Of a stretch of 64,000 nucleotides of DNA, positions 47,359-58,841 are shown one piece after another; the first letter of the stretch is position 1, and each line of letters opens with the position of its first letter. The position numbers and the translations under genes were made by a program. The notes below the pieces were generated by a model, which searched no databases, was not told the DNA's origin, and worked only from the letters and a program-made list of their open reading frames with translations. Origin of the DNA: Stenocarpella maydis (taxonomy: Eukaryota; Ascomycota; Sordariomycetes; Diaporthales; Diaporthaceae); assembly GCA_002270565.1 (NCBI GenBank), contig NQMI01000010.1, positions 71,991 through 135,990 on the forward strand, read 5' to 3'.

Positions 47359-48947
47359 ATGGAGGAGCTGACTCCCTCGTCGCGTCTTGACGTCTCGGCA
47401 GCATCTCGTCGTCCCGTTCCCGCGCCAGCTTTCCTTCCAGTCAGCATCTCCGAGTCGGGCGCCTTGGTCCTTGACCGAGGTCAGACTGAGGATGCCTACG
47501 TGGAGCGACTCCAGAAGCTCAGGCACAACAAGGAGACGCTGCAGAAGGCCGGTTACGTGATGCAGCCTTTGTCAGAGGTCGAGCTTGACCAGAAGAAAAA
47601 GTGCGCGAGATGCCACAAGTGTGAGTCCATCAGGCAGGCCATGCGAGCCCCGTCTCCCCGACCCCCCTCCCAAACTGAATATCATCAATCTGACCCATTG
47701 AGCAGTTGTCTTCAAGAAGGCTTTCAAGCGCACCTCCGATGGAGAGCCCAAGGCAGGCAGCAATACTGCCGTAGCATCGGCCGCCAACGCCAGGACCACA
47801 GGTGCCACTTCTGAGGCAGCCCAGGGCGGCGGACGTCCCAGGAGGTCTCCCTTCAATGAACTGGTCGGGCAGTGCAAATATCACAGCGGGTATTTCAATG
47901 GCCGTGTGAGTGCTCGGCCCCTATACCTAACCTTGGGGTCTGCGATCCACCTGCTGACACGACCCGTTACTTCGGTCCAGATTTGGACCTGTTGCAAGGC
48001 TGGTGCGTACAATCAGCCCTGCAAAGCTGCTTATGAGCACAAGGCCACCGAATACAAGCCAGGAGAGCTGGAGCGACAGTACCGATACCACCGCACCCCA
48101 GCTGCATCTCCGTCCTCGACCGTTCGCCGGGCCGTCGCAAGTGAGTCACCTCAGTGGACCCCTAGACCACCCTGCACCTTTGTTGTCTACAGACGCGGTA
48201 TGCGCACGCCTTACTGACCCTGGGCTAGTCGACTGCGAAATGGGAACAGGCATCAAGAACAATTCTCTCTGCATCCGAGTCAGCGTCGTCGACTACTTCA
48301 CCGCTGACGTGCTCGTCGACCAATTGGTGTTCCCCGATGAGCCTCTCCTCAACTACAACACTCGCTTCTCCGGTGTCACCTACTCTCAGATGGCCAGGGC
48401 CAAAGCGACAGGAGACTGCCTCTTCGGAATCTCAGCAGCCCGAGAGGCCATCTGGAAATTTATCAGACCACACACCCTCGTGGTCGCACATTCCGGTCAG
48501 AACGATCTGAACTCGCTGCGCTGGCTTCACGGCAATATCGTCGACACCCAACTGGTCGAGTCGCTCCCGGTCATGGAGCTGGAGAGGCAGGCCCGAGAGA
48601 AGGAGGCAAACGAGAAGAAGACCCGCGAGGAAGATGCTGCCCAGACGACGGGAAATGAGGGGCCAGATGGCCGGGCAGCAACGGCACCCAAACAAGAGAA
48701 TCTGAAAGAGAGCGGAGCACAAAAGATGGATCTTCGGCAGCAAACCGAGCGACCCAAGAAGAAGCCCAAGGGCTCTGGTCGATTTTCGCTCAAGTCCCTG
48801 ACAAAGGAGCGCATCGGCAGGGAGATTCAGCTGGGCAAGAATGGGCATGACAGCGTTAAGGACGCTGTTGCTACCAGGGATGTTGCCCATTGGAATGTGG
48901 TCAACTTTGGCCACGGCCATTACGAGATCAAGAGCTCGTCCTCTTGA
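47359..48947 (+). CDS. DEDDh 3'-5' RNA exonuclease (Rexo1/Rex3-like)
   Basis: Four exons (47359..47620, 47706..47905, 47981..48140, 48193..48947) encode 458 residues in frame. The N-terminal region has a possible zinc site (CARCHK, then QCKYHSGYFNGRIWTCCKAG), as in Rexo1-type proteins. The exonuclease domain starts at residue 208: VDCEMG with Asp221 and Glu223, LVDQLVFPDEPLLNYNTRFSGV, VVAHSGQNDLNSL with Asp312, and GHDSVKDAVATRDV with His426 and Asp431. These are the metal-binding DEDD residues and the catalytic His. An inserted Lys/Glu-rich, disordered stretch (about 330-400) separates motifs II and III. Relatives trim the 3' ends of rRNA and other structured RNAs. The exact substrate is not evident. 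Confidence 0.83.
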
Positions 48948-51900
48948 ACTGGCGGTTCCGTACAAGCTGGAGGGCCTTCCAGGGAGATATCATCCGTCTC
49001 GTTTACGGTGCCAGCCAGCGGGGACCACATTTTTATTTGCTTTGATCTTGACTTCCTCTTCTAGTTCTGGTAGCCATAGTCATGGTTGTATCTTACAAAA
49101 AGGACTCCAAAGCGGCGTGGGGCTCACCGTACGCTAATAGCAATTGACAAAGAAAATCATGTACTCGTTTGCTCGCTTTAACCACTCACTGTTCAACTAG
49201 ATGGAATAGGATCTAGCCGTACAGCTCCTCAACTAGGCCTTGAGCTGCTGCCTTTTAACCCGAAAATGAGATCTTGCTCAATTTGGTTAAGAATGATGCT
49301 GAAGTCGAAGATTTGCTGCATTTATGGGCCATGATGCACTCTGGTCAAGGCATCATCTAGCGGTGTCCACAGAGCGCCTGACTACAGGAACTTTATTGCC
49401 TGACTTCTGTCTAAACATGGCCAATGAGTGCCCAGTTAGTGCCCAGTCTTACTAAGCCGCTCCCACCATCTCAGAACAACAGTTTTTTTTTTAAAAAAAA
49501 AAACCACTTAGCGTCTTTGTGGAACTCTTACTTGTATATTAGAATACTGCTGTTATTAGGCTTTGATGATACGTGGAGCCCCCTTCTACAGCTAACGGAG
49601 GGTTGCACTACGTCTAACTCCAGAGAGGTGATAGTTTTATTCCGACAGACAGTTTCATAATTTGAAACTCCCATCATATGCTCATGCTTATGGGTGCTGC
49701 CACGGAGCCTCCAGATCTGGAGATATTAGGAGGAATCACAAAGCTGCTTTGTATCACTGCCAGTTCCTATCAGCGAGATTTGCAAACTTGGAGGATCTGT
49801 AGCCATAAATTGACCGCTTCATAATTACAGAGATACCGCCAAGGCAGAAAAGTTTTCATATTACTCGCTGAATTCAATAGCTCGTGCTAGCCACTTGAGT
49901 AGAAGTGTAACCCCCTGTTCCATATTCACAACTGTAAAGGGTTACTAAACTATATCACTCAATTTATTCTATTACATTCATTAGTCCATCTAGTGGCTTT
50001 ACCCAGGCAAGCAGAAGTCTCTTCAGCCTTCATATTCATGGTAAACTGCTAGCCTGGCATCCGAACAACAATGATGTCTAATGACATAGCTTGAGCATCC
50101 ATTGATTTCGTCACCTGCTACAGGACGTATTTGCTGTAACGCAGAGGTAGTATGTTCTGAATACGGCCGGTAGAAAACAGTCAAACCAGGACTCCGAGAG
50201 CATGACGAACTGAAAGGAGTGTCCAGTGACGACGGACCCCAGTTGAGGAGTGGGAGCTGGCGGATTTGCCAGTCCTCAATTACGCCAGTGGAGAACAGGA
50301 CCTGGGTGGAGGAGAGGTTGACAACGATGAGAGTTCTGTTTTTCTTTGTGGCCACAACTGCAAGTCTTATATCGATAATCTCTATACAATACGTTCTCGT
50401 GACTTTGGTCTGTGTAAACTTCCCATCGAGAATCCCAGACGACGGGTGCCCTTGGTGCAAATTCGTGCACAACGCTGGTCTACAGCAAGTCTTTTCATAT
50501 CTAATGGTCTGCCTAGATACCTTATACCTGTCCCTTGGGTCTTTTGTCAAATATTCTCTCGTGGGCCTCAACTTGACCACCTGAAAAGATGGCTGCTGTC
50601 CTCGTTGCCCCTCTCTGTAACCCGGAATGAGGCAACATTGAAGTCTTCTGAGAACCACATCTGTGTTGGAAATGCATTGAAACATCGGCCAATTATGGCA
50701 ATCATATGTGCTCATCACTATTACGGCACTAGCCTCCCTTGTATGTCCTCCCGGAGCTCACGATTTCTGGTATCAGTTTGGCTTTGTCGATTCCTGAGAG
50801 CCTTGGCCCAGTTGCAACAGGCCCCATTCCAAAGCCTTTTCCTGGTACCTCGTCCATGGAAAAGACCCCTCCATTCCTGCTCTTTCTAGTTCCCGCGGGT
50901 GATGCTTTTTTCGTCATGGTCTTTCTTAGTGTCTGCCCCAACAATGCCGTATCGAATCAGGTTCTTGGCATTGAAGAACTCCGATGTTGTGTATGTTCCG
51001 TTTTGATTCATCCACCGGCGTTCCAGAGTACCTAGGTATCCATCTCTCAAGCTCTTTCTCACAGCCTTGGCTCTCCGGGCTATTAATATCGTTGCGAATT
51101 TCTCGTCGTTCCTCGTGATTGTTACCCAGGTGAGTATGAATACCCGGCCAATGGGACAACTCATCCTGGAAAGACTTTGCAGCTAAAGGCCTATTGAAGT
51201 TTGGGAGCAGTGTTGCGCTTTCACATGCCCACTTAGTCTTGGGTCGTCACAGAAAGTCCGCCTTTCACTTTGCCTGCCTGCCTTGCCAGTGATCTGCTCC
51301 CCTTTGCCCGTCACACATTATGCACAGTCACTTCCGACCGATTTTCCCATCTTGCCCATGAATTGGCCACTTCCGTGACCAATCTTGGACCATACCACGC
51401 CTCATAACACTGCACTTACGTTATGAGCAGCTTTATCCGGCACTAACTCTCCCCAGGAGGACCACATCCAGCTGCTGACATGTACATCGTATGGTCTACT
51501 GGCCCAAGTCGCATAGTCAGCTGCCCAAAGCTTTCTTGGCTGCCAAAGAACGCACAAAAGAAGTCCACTTCTTGCTCGAACCTACGGAAACTGCACCCCT
51601 TTACCTTCCAAATCTTCTCACATCCGTAAGGGGTCCTGCTTCTCCAGGGACAGCCAAGCTCTTGCGGATTCCCCTCGTCATGGGAAACGTTCGAGCCAAA
51701 GCAGCTTAACCGCCAACAACCTGTTTGAAAACTCATCTTGTGGCTATCGTACGCAAAAACCGTTTCCGGCCCCTTAGAAACCGTCTCGACCAATTTGCGA
51801 GGCCGCATACAAAGCCTTGCAAAGAATATCATCTTCCAGGAGATGCACAATCCACTTCGAATCCTCGAATAGACCATACCAAGTCCGCTGATCTCCCATA

Positions 51901-52793
51901 TGAAGTCTCTTCTTCCTGCTCTCGACGATACCTACGAACCCTCTCAGCGATCATATCCAAGTCAGATAGCTTCAAGATACGACAATTACTCCAAAGAAGC
52001 CATCAGAAGTGACTAAAGTTCAAAAGCCGTCAGGCTCATCCAAAATACACCTCACTAGCATGCAATACGGCGTACAGCTGTCGATTGGTCATAAAGAGCT
52101 GTGGAACACCTGGTAAGAGGGCTGCAGAAGATAGCCGAACTGTAGAAGCACAGAAAGATAACCGTGGGGGTTCCGCCCCATCTGATACCCCCGAATTACT
52201 CAAGCAACTCGTCAGTCATTCCGAACATACATTACCTACCTACGTCTTCGACCGTCCTCTGCCCGAGAAAAAACAGAGAAGTCCGACAACGCCTTCAATC
52301 CTATCTTCGAGGGCCGCTGCGCTGACAAGACCCAGAGAATCATCTGCAAAACAGGCTACAGTTCTGTAGAACACTCAAAGCCTGAGTTTTCTCGAATCAA
52401 GCTAGAAGAGGCGCAAAGCCCTGGTTCGTATTAAAACATCCCTAAGTCCTCCGCACTACTCACAGACACGAATTGTCCCCGCAATACCAATACAAGGCCA
52501 GCTTAAGTCTAGAGACATCAACTGATACTTCGTGGTGGCAAAGGTTCGTTTGAGAAGACGAAAGACACGAAAAGACGCATTTTCATCTCCACCGCATTAC
52601 TGAAATAACATACATTGACACCGGGGTTTAAGACGGCCTCAAGTACACGGGAATTCGAAGACAAATACAAGGACAATTTTCAGAGTAAGTGCGCGTTCAG
52701 AGGCAGAAGACCATCCGAGACAGATCAAATTCACGCAGAAGACGACTTGATCGAAAGAAATTACGTTCTTTGGAGAGAATACGCAAACACAAA
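48948..52793. other. Gene-poor stretch with unassigned ORFs
   Basis: No gene is clearly supported. The longest frame, 231 codons on the minus strand (50023-50718), and shorter ones at 50729-51164 and 51443-51877 show no family signature. A T9/A11 run lies at about 49482-49502. The far end includes the leader of the next gene. Confidence 0.5.
50023..50718 (-). CDS. Unassigned 231-codon ORF
   Basis: The open frame reads MMSTYDCHNWPMFQC at the start and IRQLPLLNWGPSSLDTPF further on. It is Cys-rich but without regular spacing. It overlaps an opposite-strand ORF and has no flanking splice or promoter signal that I can point to. It may be a chance frame or a relic. Confidence 0.2.
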   Translation of the reverse strand: MMSTYDCHNWPMFQCISNTDVVLRRLQCCLIPGYREGQRGQQPSFQVVKLRPTREYLTKDPRDRYKVSRQTIRYEKTCCRPALCTNLHQGHPSSGILDGKFTQTKVTRTYCIEIIDIRLAVVATKKNRTLIVVNLSSTQVLFSTGVIEDWQIRQLPLLNWGPSSLDTPFSSSCSRSPGLTVFYRPYSEHTTSALQQIRPVAGDEINGCSSYVIRHHCCSDARLAVYHEYEG

Positions 52794-54020
52794 ATGTGCT
52801 TCTCAGAGTTTATCGGCTATACCTGCGGGCACTCCTCCCCAGAGGTGCTGCGCCCCTGTCCCATGACGACTCAGTTTTACACGAACCCGCTGTGCACCAA
52901 GCACGCCCGCCGGCCCATACTGGCCCCGGAGATGTGTCCCGCGTGCCAGAGGGTCATCCACGGCCGGGCTGTCCTCATCACGGAGTGGGAGCACCGCTGG
53001 ATGCACGAGCGAGGCGTCTGCGGCTGCGAGGTCCAGTTCCCGGACCTCATCCGCCCTCGCGTTGTCACCCGGAGCCGTCTCGGGCAGACTATCGGGAAGA
53101 AGGGCCAGGTGGGGATCACTACACAGGACCTCGGTGACAGCAGAACCTCGAGTATGTCCCTTCCCAAGGCTAGACGAGGCAATGCGGCTGGTGCCAAGGG
53201 AGTCCCAGCCCAGTACCAGGAGCGGCCTTCAAAGACAGGCAGACATAACCTGGAGGTGGCTGTCAGAATCCCTTCTTTTTATGGGGCAGAGTGGGTGGGC
53301 GAGCACAGACAGCTGCACACAGATGGGTCTTGCAAATGTCCTGGAGACTTTTCCTTCTACAATGCCCCAGACCTCAGCCCGAACGTTCCATCTCCTTCAG
53401 CCGCGGTCGAGAATGTGCCTGGCCAGGTGACTCAGACGGAAGCGACTAGCCATGAGTTTCAAGACCAGAGCCAACAATGGTTCCAGAATACTGAGCCCTC
53501 TCATTATCCAAACCCGGAGAGCCCGTCCAACCTGGGAGCATCTGGTCTCGGGATCTCGCAAGGCCCCTCGAGCCCCAACGAGGCCGACCGCGCCAACACG
53601 CCCAAGCCCCCTCCGCTCGTGGTGAGCTCATGCTACCCCTACGTCCACGGCCCGCAGCGCTCGCCCGGCGCGATCTACGAGGTGGACCCGGCCAAATCCA
53701 CCAACCGCCTCTACAACCACGCCTGCAGCGGGGGCGCCAGAATGGGCGCCGTGGCTGACTTCCAGTCCGTCGAGTTCCCGAGCGCGGAGGGCACCCTTCC
53801 CCTCGTGGGCCTCCCCATCGGCGCGGGCCCGGAGGGCGCCCCCGGGCTCTCCCACGTGGGTAGCTTCCAGGACTGCGTCATCCACACGAGGAACCTCATT
53901 GCCCGCATGGGCGATGGGCCTGCGGCGGGCCTCCTAGCCACCAAGAGCAAGTCGTTCGCCTGCCTTGACGCGTTGAAGGTGGAGGTGGAGGAGGGCCTCA
54001 GCCAGCAGGAACAGGCTTAG
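52794..54020 (+). CDS. Cys-rich N-terminal hypothetical protein
   Basis: The ATG at 52794 (MCFSEFIGYTCGHSS) begins 408 residues without introns. Cysteines at about 2, 11, 22, 34, 48 and 51, the last two as MCPACQ, make a probable zinc-binding N-terminal motif of a type common in ascomycete hypothetical proteins that start MCF. A helix with EWEHRWMHERG follows. The middle is Ser/Pro-rich and disordered. The C-terminal part contains a more ordered block (YEVDPAKSTNRLYNHACSG through FQDCVIHTRNLIARMG). The frame is open further up to 52689, but the upstream part is not conserved in look. No function can be assigned. Confidence 0.65.
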   Translation: MCFSEFIGYTCGHSSPEVLRPCPMTTQFYTNPLCTKHARRPILAPEMCPACQRVIHGRAVLITEWEHRWMHERGVCGCEVQFPDLIRPRVVTRSRLGQTIGKKGQVGITTQDLGDSRTSSMSLPKARRGNAAGAKGVPAQYQERPSKTGRHNLEVAVRIPSFYGAEWVGEHRQLHTDGSCKCPGDFSFYNAPDLSPNVPSPSAAVENVPGQVTQTEATSHEFQDQSQQWFQNTEPSHYPNPESPSNLGASGLGISQGPSSPNEADRANTPKPPPLVVSSCYPYVHGPQRSPGAIYEVDPAKSTNRLYNHACSGGARMGAVADFQSVEFPSAEGTLPLVGLPIGAGPEGAPGLSHVGSFQDCVIHTRNLIARMGDGPAAGLLATKSKSFACLDALKVEVEEGLSQQEQA

Positions 54021-54286
54021 GGCGTGGAGCTTCTTGACTACGAGGACTCCGCAGTCTAAATGTAAAGCAATACTCAAGAAAATCCACTATTGGACGAAGA
54101 CCACTGACCTGATAGACAGAGAGGCGGTAATACAAGAAAAGAAGACGAGAAAGGGTGTAAGGAGAAGGCTGTATTTACGTCGCAGCAGATCCTGTATTAT
54201 ACACACAAAAGAACGGGGATGGATCATGGTGAACTCTATCGGTTTCTTCAATTCGTTTTCGACTCTCCCCAGATACTATCACAAAT

Positions 54287-55964
54287 CTACCGATCGACCT
54301 CACCTACGGAGCAAAATAGTCAGTAATTTTGCTTCACCCAAATCGGGAAAAGGTCAAAAAAACTTACCAAACACCAGATCCATTGTTCCAATGATCGCCA
54401 CAGCATCAGCCAACAAGTGGCCCTTGGAGATGGCGTCGAAACCACCCAAGTGAGCAAAGCCAGGTGCGCGAATGTGCACACGGTATGGCCGCTCGCTTCC
54501 GTCACTGACAACGTACACACCCATCTCGCCCTTTGGCGCCTCGATGACGGAGTAGGTGTCGCCTGGAGGGACGGCGTATCCCTTGGTGTATAGCAGGAAG
54601 TGGTGGATGAGAGCCTCCATGTTCTCCTTCATGGCGGCACGCGGAGGAGGGGCAATCTTGTAGTCCTCGACCTTGATGGGGCCCGCGGGCATCTTGTTGA
54701 GGCACTGGTAGATAATTCGGAGGGACTGGCGGAACTCCTCCATTCGGCAGAGGTACCTGTCGTAGCAGTCGCCATTGACACCGACTGGCACATCGAAGTC
54801 GACTTGGTCATAGGCGTCATAGGGGGATGACTTGCGGATGTCCCATGGGACACCGGACCCTCGGAGCATGACACCAGTGAAGGAGAGGTTGAGGGCGTCG
54901 GCGGCGGAGACGACACCGACACCGCGGAGACGGTCAATCCAGATACGGTTGTCCGTCAGCATCTCTTCGGTCTCGTCGATACGGTCGCCGAATTGGGTGG
55001 CCCATTGGTAGATGTCATCGAGCAGGCCGAGGGGGAGATCTTGGGAGACACCGCCGGGTCGGACGTATGCGGCGTGGAGACGGGCGCCAGAGACACGCTC
55101 ATAGAATTCCTGTTTTAGGAGGATGGCTCGTCAGCATGCCTCTCCATTCTATTGATAGATGCGTTGCGTTGCGTTCTACAACTCATGTGTTGATCCTCCA
55201 CAAAACGAGACAGCACCAATCCAAGTGTTGCCACTCACCATAAGCTTCTCTCGCTCCTCGAAACCCCACAGGAAGGGCGTGAGAGCGCCAACATCCATGG
55301 CGTGTGACAGGATGGACATGAGGTGGTTCAGGATACGGGTGATCTCTCCAAACATGGTCCGGATCCATTTGGCACGCTCGGGAATCTCGATGTTCAGCAG
55401 CTTCTCGACGGCGAGCGAGAAGCACTGCTCGTTGGTCATCATGGAGCAGTAGTCCAGCCGGTCGAAGTAGGGTAGTGCCTGCAGGTATGTCTTGTACTCG
55501 CACAGCTTCTCGGTTCCTCGGTGCAGCAGGCCGACGTGGGGGTCGGCGCGCACAATCTCCTCGCCGTTGAGCTCGAGGATCAGCCGCAGCACGCCGTGGG
55601 CGGCCGGGTGCTGGGGTCCGAAGTTGACGGTATAGTGGCGGATCTTGCGCCCGGCGAGGGAGCCGTCGCTGGGCTTCTCGCCCGTCCCCTCGTCCCCCTC
55701 GAGGCGCTTCATCTGGTAAGGGTCGCGCGTGGACGGGGCGAAGTTCTCGTCGACGGGGACCAGGACGGTGCCCTGGGGCTGCTGGTCCTGTGCCTGGGCA
55801 TAACGGCGGAGGGTCGTCGTCGAGAAGCTTGCGGCTGCTGCCCGCGGTCGCGTGGCGGCGGACTGTATCGAGGGGTTCGAGGAGGGTCGGATGAGGAGGG
55901 CGCTGGCTGGTCTCAGACACAGCCGCCTCGCCGTCTGGCCGGCTAACCGCTGCAGGGTGGCCAT
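54287..55964 (-). CDS. nuo-49: NADH:ubiquinone oxidoreductase 49-kDa subunit (NDUFS2)
   Basis: Three exons, complement(54287..54303, 54368..55109, 55239..55964), encode 494 residues, close to the usual fungal length. The N-terminus is an Arg/Ser/Ala-rich mitochondrial presequence (about 1-50, LRRYAQ nearby). The conserved core includes [20 protein letters not shown] (110-128, quinone-site His), [47 protein letters not shown] across the second junction, and [10 protein letters not shown] near the end. The last exon is only 17 bases and supplies the expected terminal GEVDR. The protein forms part of the quinone-binding Q module of complex I in the inner mitochondrial membrane. It is transcribed away from RPC40. 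Confidence 0.95.
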
Positions 55965-57256
55965 GGCGAGGGTGTGGTGTGGTGTGGTTGAGCGGGGAGG
56001 TCCGAAGGTGAAGGCGAGGTCGAACTGGATGCGTCCTCCCTCGGTGAGCCGTCCGTAGCAGCCTCTGGCTCTGTGGTCGAATTGGGGGGCGGACTTAAGC
56101 TTCGACTCGGGTGGACGAGCGGCAATCCGTGTTTCTGGGTATCTCGCTGAGCGTCACCATTCAACTCTTAGCTAAGCTCACCCATCGGGCAAAGTGCCGG
56201 CCGCGTGAATGAATCAGCAGCATTTTGATTGGGCATTGGATTTCAGAGCTCCACTGAGCCGCACCCGGCATCAACGCTCTTCACCTGCATTTCCTTTCCG
56301 ATAGATAGTAATTAGAATCATCAAGTCACCGAAAACGCAGTCTGGGAAGGAGTCGATACAGCCATCTCGTGACTTTATATGTGGCATCTGGGCCTCAGAG
56401 CCAATTTATGCATGCATGACAATGTAGCTTCCGACGTATCACCCACCGCGGCAGTTTTTTAGGCATGTCTGCTTGTACTGAGAGAGATCTCGACCGTCTA
56501 TGGCCTTTGCCATGAGATCCAGGCAGCCCGCTAAATAAAAGCTCGGTGGCAAGGCTTGGAAGAAACAGCCGGCTGGGTTACGGGCACTTTTCGCCCAAGC
56601 AACACAGCTCTACGAGACTCCTAAATGGTTATAGAGGTGGCCACCAGGCTGGTGTACCGACTCGAGTTCACCACACCAATTCTTATGACGTGTTCGTCTT
56701 CGTTCCGGCGAAACAATCTACATAGTTCCCTCGGCACACTCTTGGCAAAAAATGCGGAGAGTGCTTGATTCTCAAGTTGGTACTGTCTGACAGAAGAGGC
56801 TTTCTGATAGCAGGATCAACGCAACGTGAGAAGCCAGCAGGTATCACGCGGCATGGTTGCTACACTATAGCTACGCGCGTATCCTAACAAGAGGTACAGA
56901 ATTCTAGAATATCTACTGGTCTATAGCTATTCGTCATGCCATCACAGCAGGGACGGGCGACTATCGCTTTACTCTTCCTTACTCATGATGTTTTGGTTCC
57001 GAATACAAAATTACAATCATGGTGATAAATTCAGTTTAAAACATCACACAGTGAGAAATGAGGTGCCAATGTATTTCCTGCATCTCAGATGGATTAGTAT
57101 TGAGAGGTCCATTACGCTAGAGACCGTTAGTGGGAGGGCCCCTCGACGTGCAGGTGTGGTGGGGCTGCCCAGTCCAAATTTCTTTATCTTATCGTAGAAA
57201 ATCAACCTCCCTCCCTCCCTCCCTCGAATCTTTCCTTGCAACAACATGCTGCAGAG
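55965..57256. other. Divergent intergenic region
   Basis: About 1.3 kb separate the complex I and RPC40 starts. A CCCT repeat (about 57209-57225) lies just before the RPC40 leader. No other gene is supported. Confidence 0.6.
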
Positions 57257-58456
57257 ATGGCACCAATAGTAGTACCGACCCAAGAGGAGCTTGACCGGCG
57301 GAAGGTAAGAGTCTACATGATGCGCGTATCTATGCCAGAAGGGCCTCCTCACTGACCTGCCCTTGCGCGCCCACAACAGGTCGTCAACATCAATGCAGAA
57401 ACGGTCACAAACGTAACCTCGACCGACTTCCCCGGCCACTACCCCGGTGAGGACAACTCGTGGGACCTCGACGCCTTCCGCGAGCAGTTCAAGGTCGTCT
57501 TTCACGAGAACGGCCAGTACGATGCCTCCTTCAGCCTCATCGGGCTCGACGCCTCCATCGCCAACGCGTTCCGGCGCATCATGATCGCCGAGATTCCCAC
57601 CCTCGCCATCGAGGACATCTGGGTGTACAACAACACGAGCGTCATCCAGGACGAGGTCCTCTGCCACAGGATCGGCCTCGTCCCCTTCAAGGGCGGCAAG
57701 TACGGCCTGCACGAGTTCATGAAGTGGTACAAGAAGCCCGGCGCCGACCAGGACCCCAACGAGAACAGCATGGACTACAACACGGTCAAGATCACGCTCG
57801 ACGTCCAGTGCACGCGCCGCGCCGACGCCGCCCCGGGCGAGAAGGACCCGCACAAGCTCTTCAACCATGCCAACGTCTACGCCTCGGACCTCAACTTCAT
57901 CCCTATCGGCCAGCAGGTCGAGGTCTTTGCCGGCGACCAGGCCATCGCCCCAGTCCACCCGGACATCCTGATCGCCAAGCTGCGCCCGGGCCAGCAGATC
58001 GCGCTCATGGCGCACATGCACAAGGGCATCGGCGCCGACCACGCAAAGTTCTCGCCCGTCGCCACCGCCTCGTACCGCCTGCTCCCTCTCATCGCCATCA
58101 CGCGGCCCATCGTCGGCGCCGACGCCGAGAAATTCCAGCAGTGTTTCCCCGAGGGCGTCATCGGCTTGAAGAAGGTCACCAAGCAGGACGCCAAGGCCAA
58201 CACCGAACTCAAGGGCCACGAGGGCGAGATGCAGGCCGTCGTCCAGGACACGATGAAGGACACGGTCAGCAGGGAGTGCCTGCGCCACCCAGAGTTCGCG
58301 GGCAAGGTCAAGCTCGGCCGCCAGAGGGACCATTTCATCTTCCAGGTCGAGTCGACGGGCCAGTGGGACTCGGACGAGCTGTTCTTGGAGGCTGTTAAGC
58401 ACCTCAAGGCCAAGTGCCAGCAGTTCGAGAAGCAGGTGACCTACATGGTGAGGTAG
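57257..58456 (+). CDS. RPC40: DNA-directed RNA polymerases I and III subunit RPC40 (AC40)
   Basis: Two exons (57257..57304, 57380..58456) give 374 residues; the first encodes only MAPIVVPTQEELDRRK. The alpha-like dimerisation domain is plain: VVFHENGQYDASFSLIGLDASIANAFRRIMIAEIPT (about 59-89) and IEDIWVYNNTSVIQDEVLCHRIGLVP. The domain closes with GLKKVTKQD and a C-terminal VESTGQWDSDELFLEAVKHLKAKC helix. This subunit pairs with AC19 in the assembly platform of RNA polymerases I and III in the nucleus. The length fits the family. It converges with UBA3. Confidence 0.95.
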
Positions 58457-58841
58457 TTGGCCAGATGTGGTTTTGTGTCCATAATTCAGAGCATCAATGG
58501 GCTGGCGTCAGGAGTACCCAAAAGGGAATGGCTGGGGATTCGGAAGATATACTGATTTTGGTGATGCAAGTCACGGGTTCCATTTCTTCTGATTTGAGTG
58601 CTAAAGCTTCCGACCCATGTGAAGTCCGCGCCGCCCTCTTTTGCGCTGGAGCAATCCGCCCATGAGATGCATGCCCTACCAATACATGAGGGTTCAGTTC
58701 GAGTAGTGGCCTATCGCGCATCTACGCTAGGACGCTGGGATCGTGGCTCCCGGACTTGTGCCGTTTTCCTAGCATCTGACCGACGTTCTGAACAAGATTC
58801 TCGCCGGATCTTCCTCGCTTGTGCGGCGGCAACGCAGCCTT
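58457..58841. other. Convergent intergenic region
   Basis: It contains the 3' flanks of RPC40 and UBA3 only. Confidence 0.6.

Noticed and set aside
51443..51877. 144-codon minus-strand ORF
   Set aside because: No family signature or splice context; overlapping opposite-strand frames are equally long per unit length.
57044..58402. 452-codon minus-strand ORF
   Set aside because: Antisense shadow of RPC40, whose domains and exon structure are clear.
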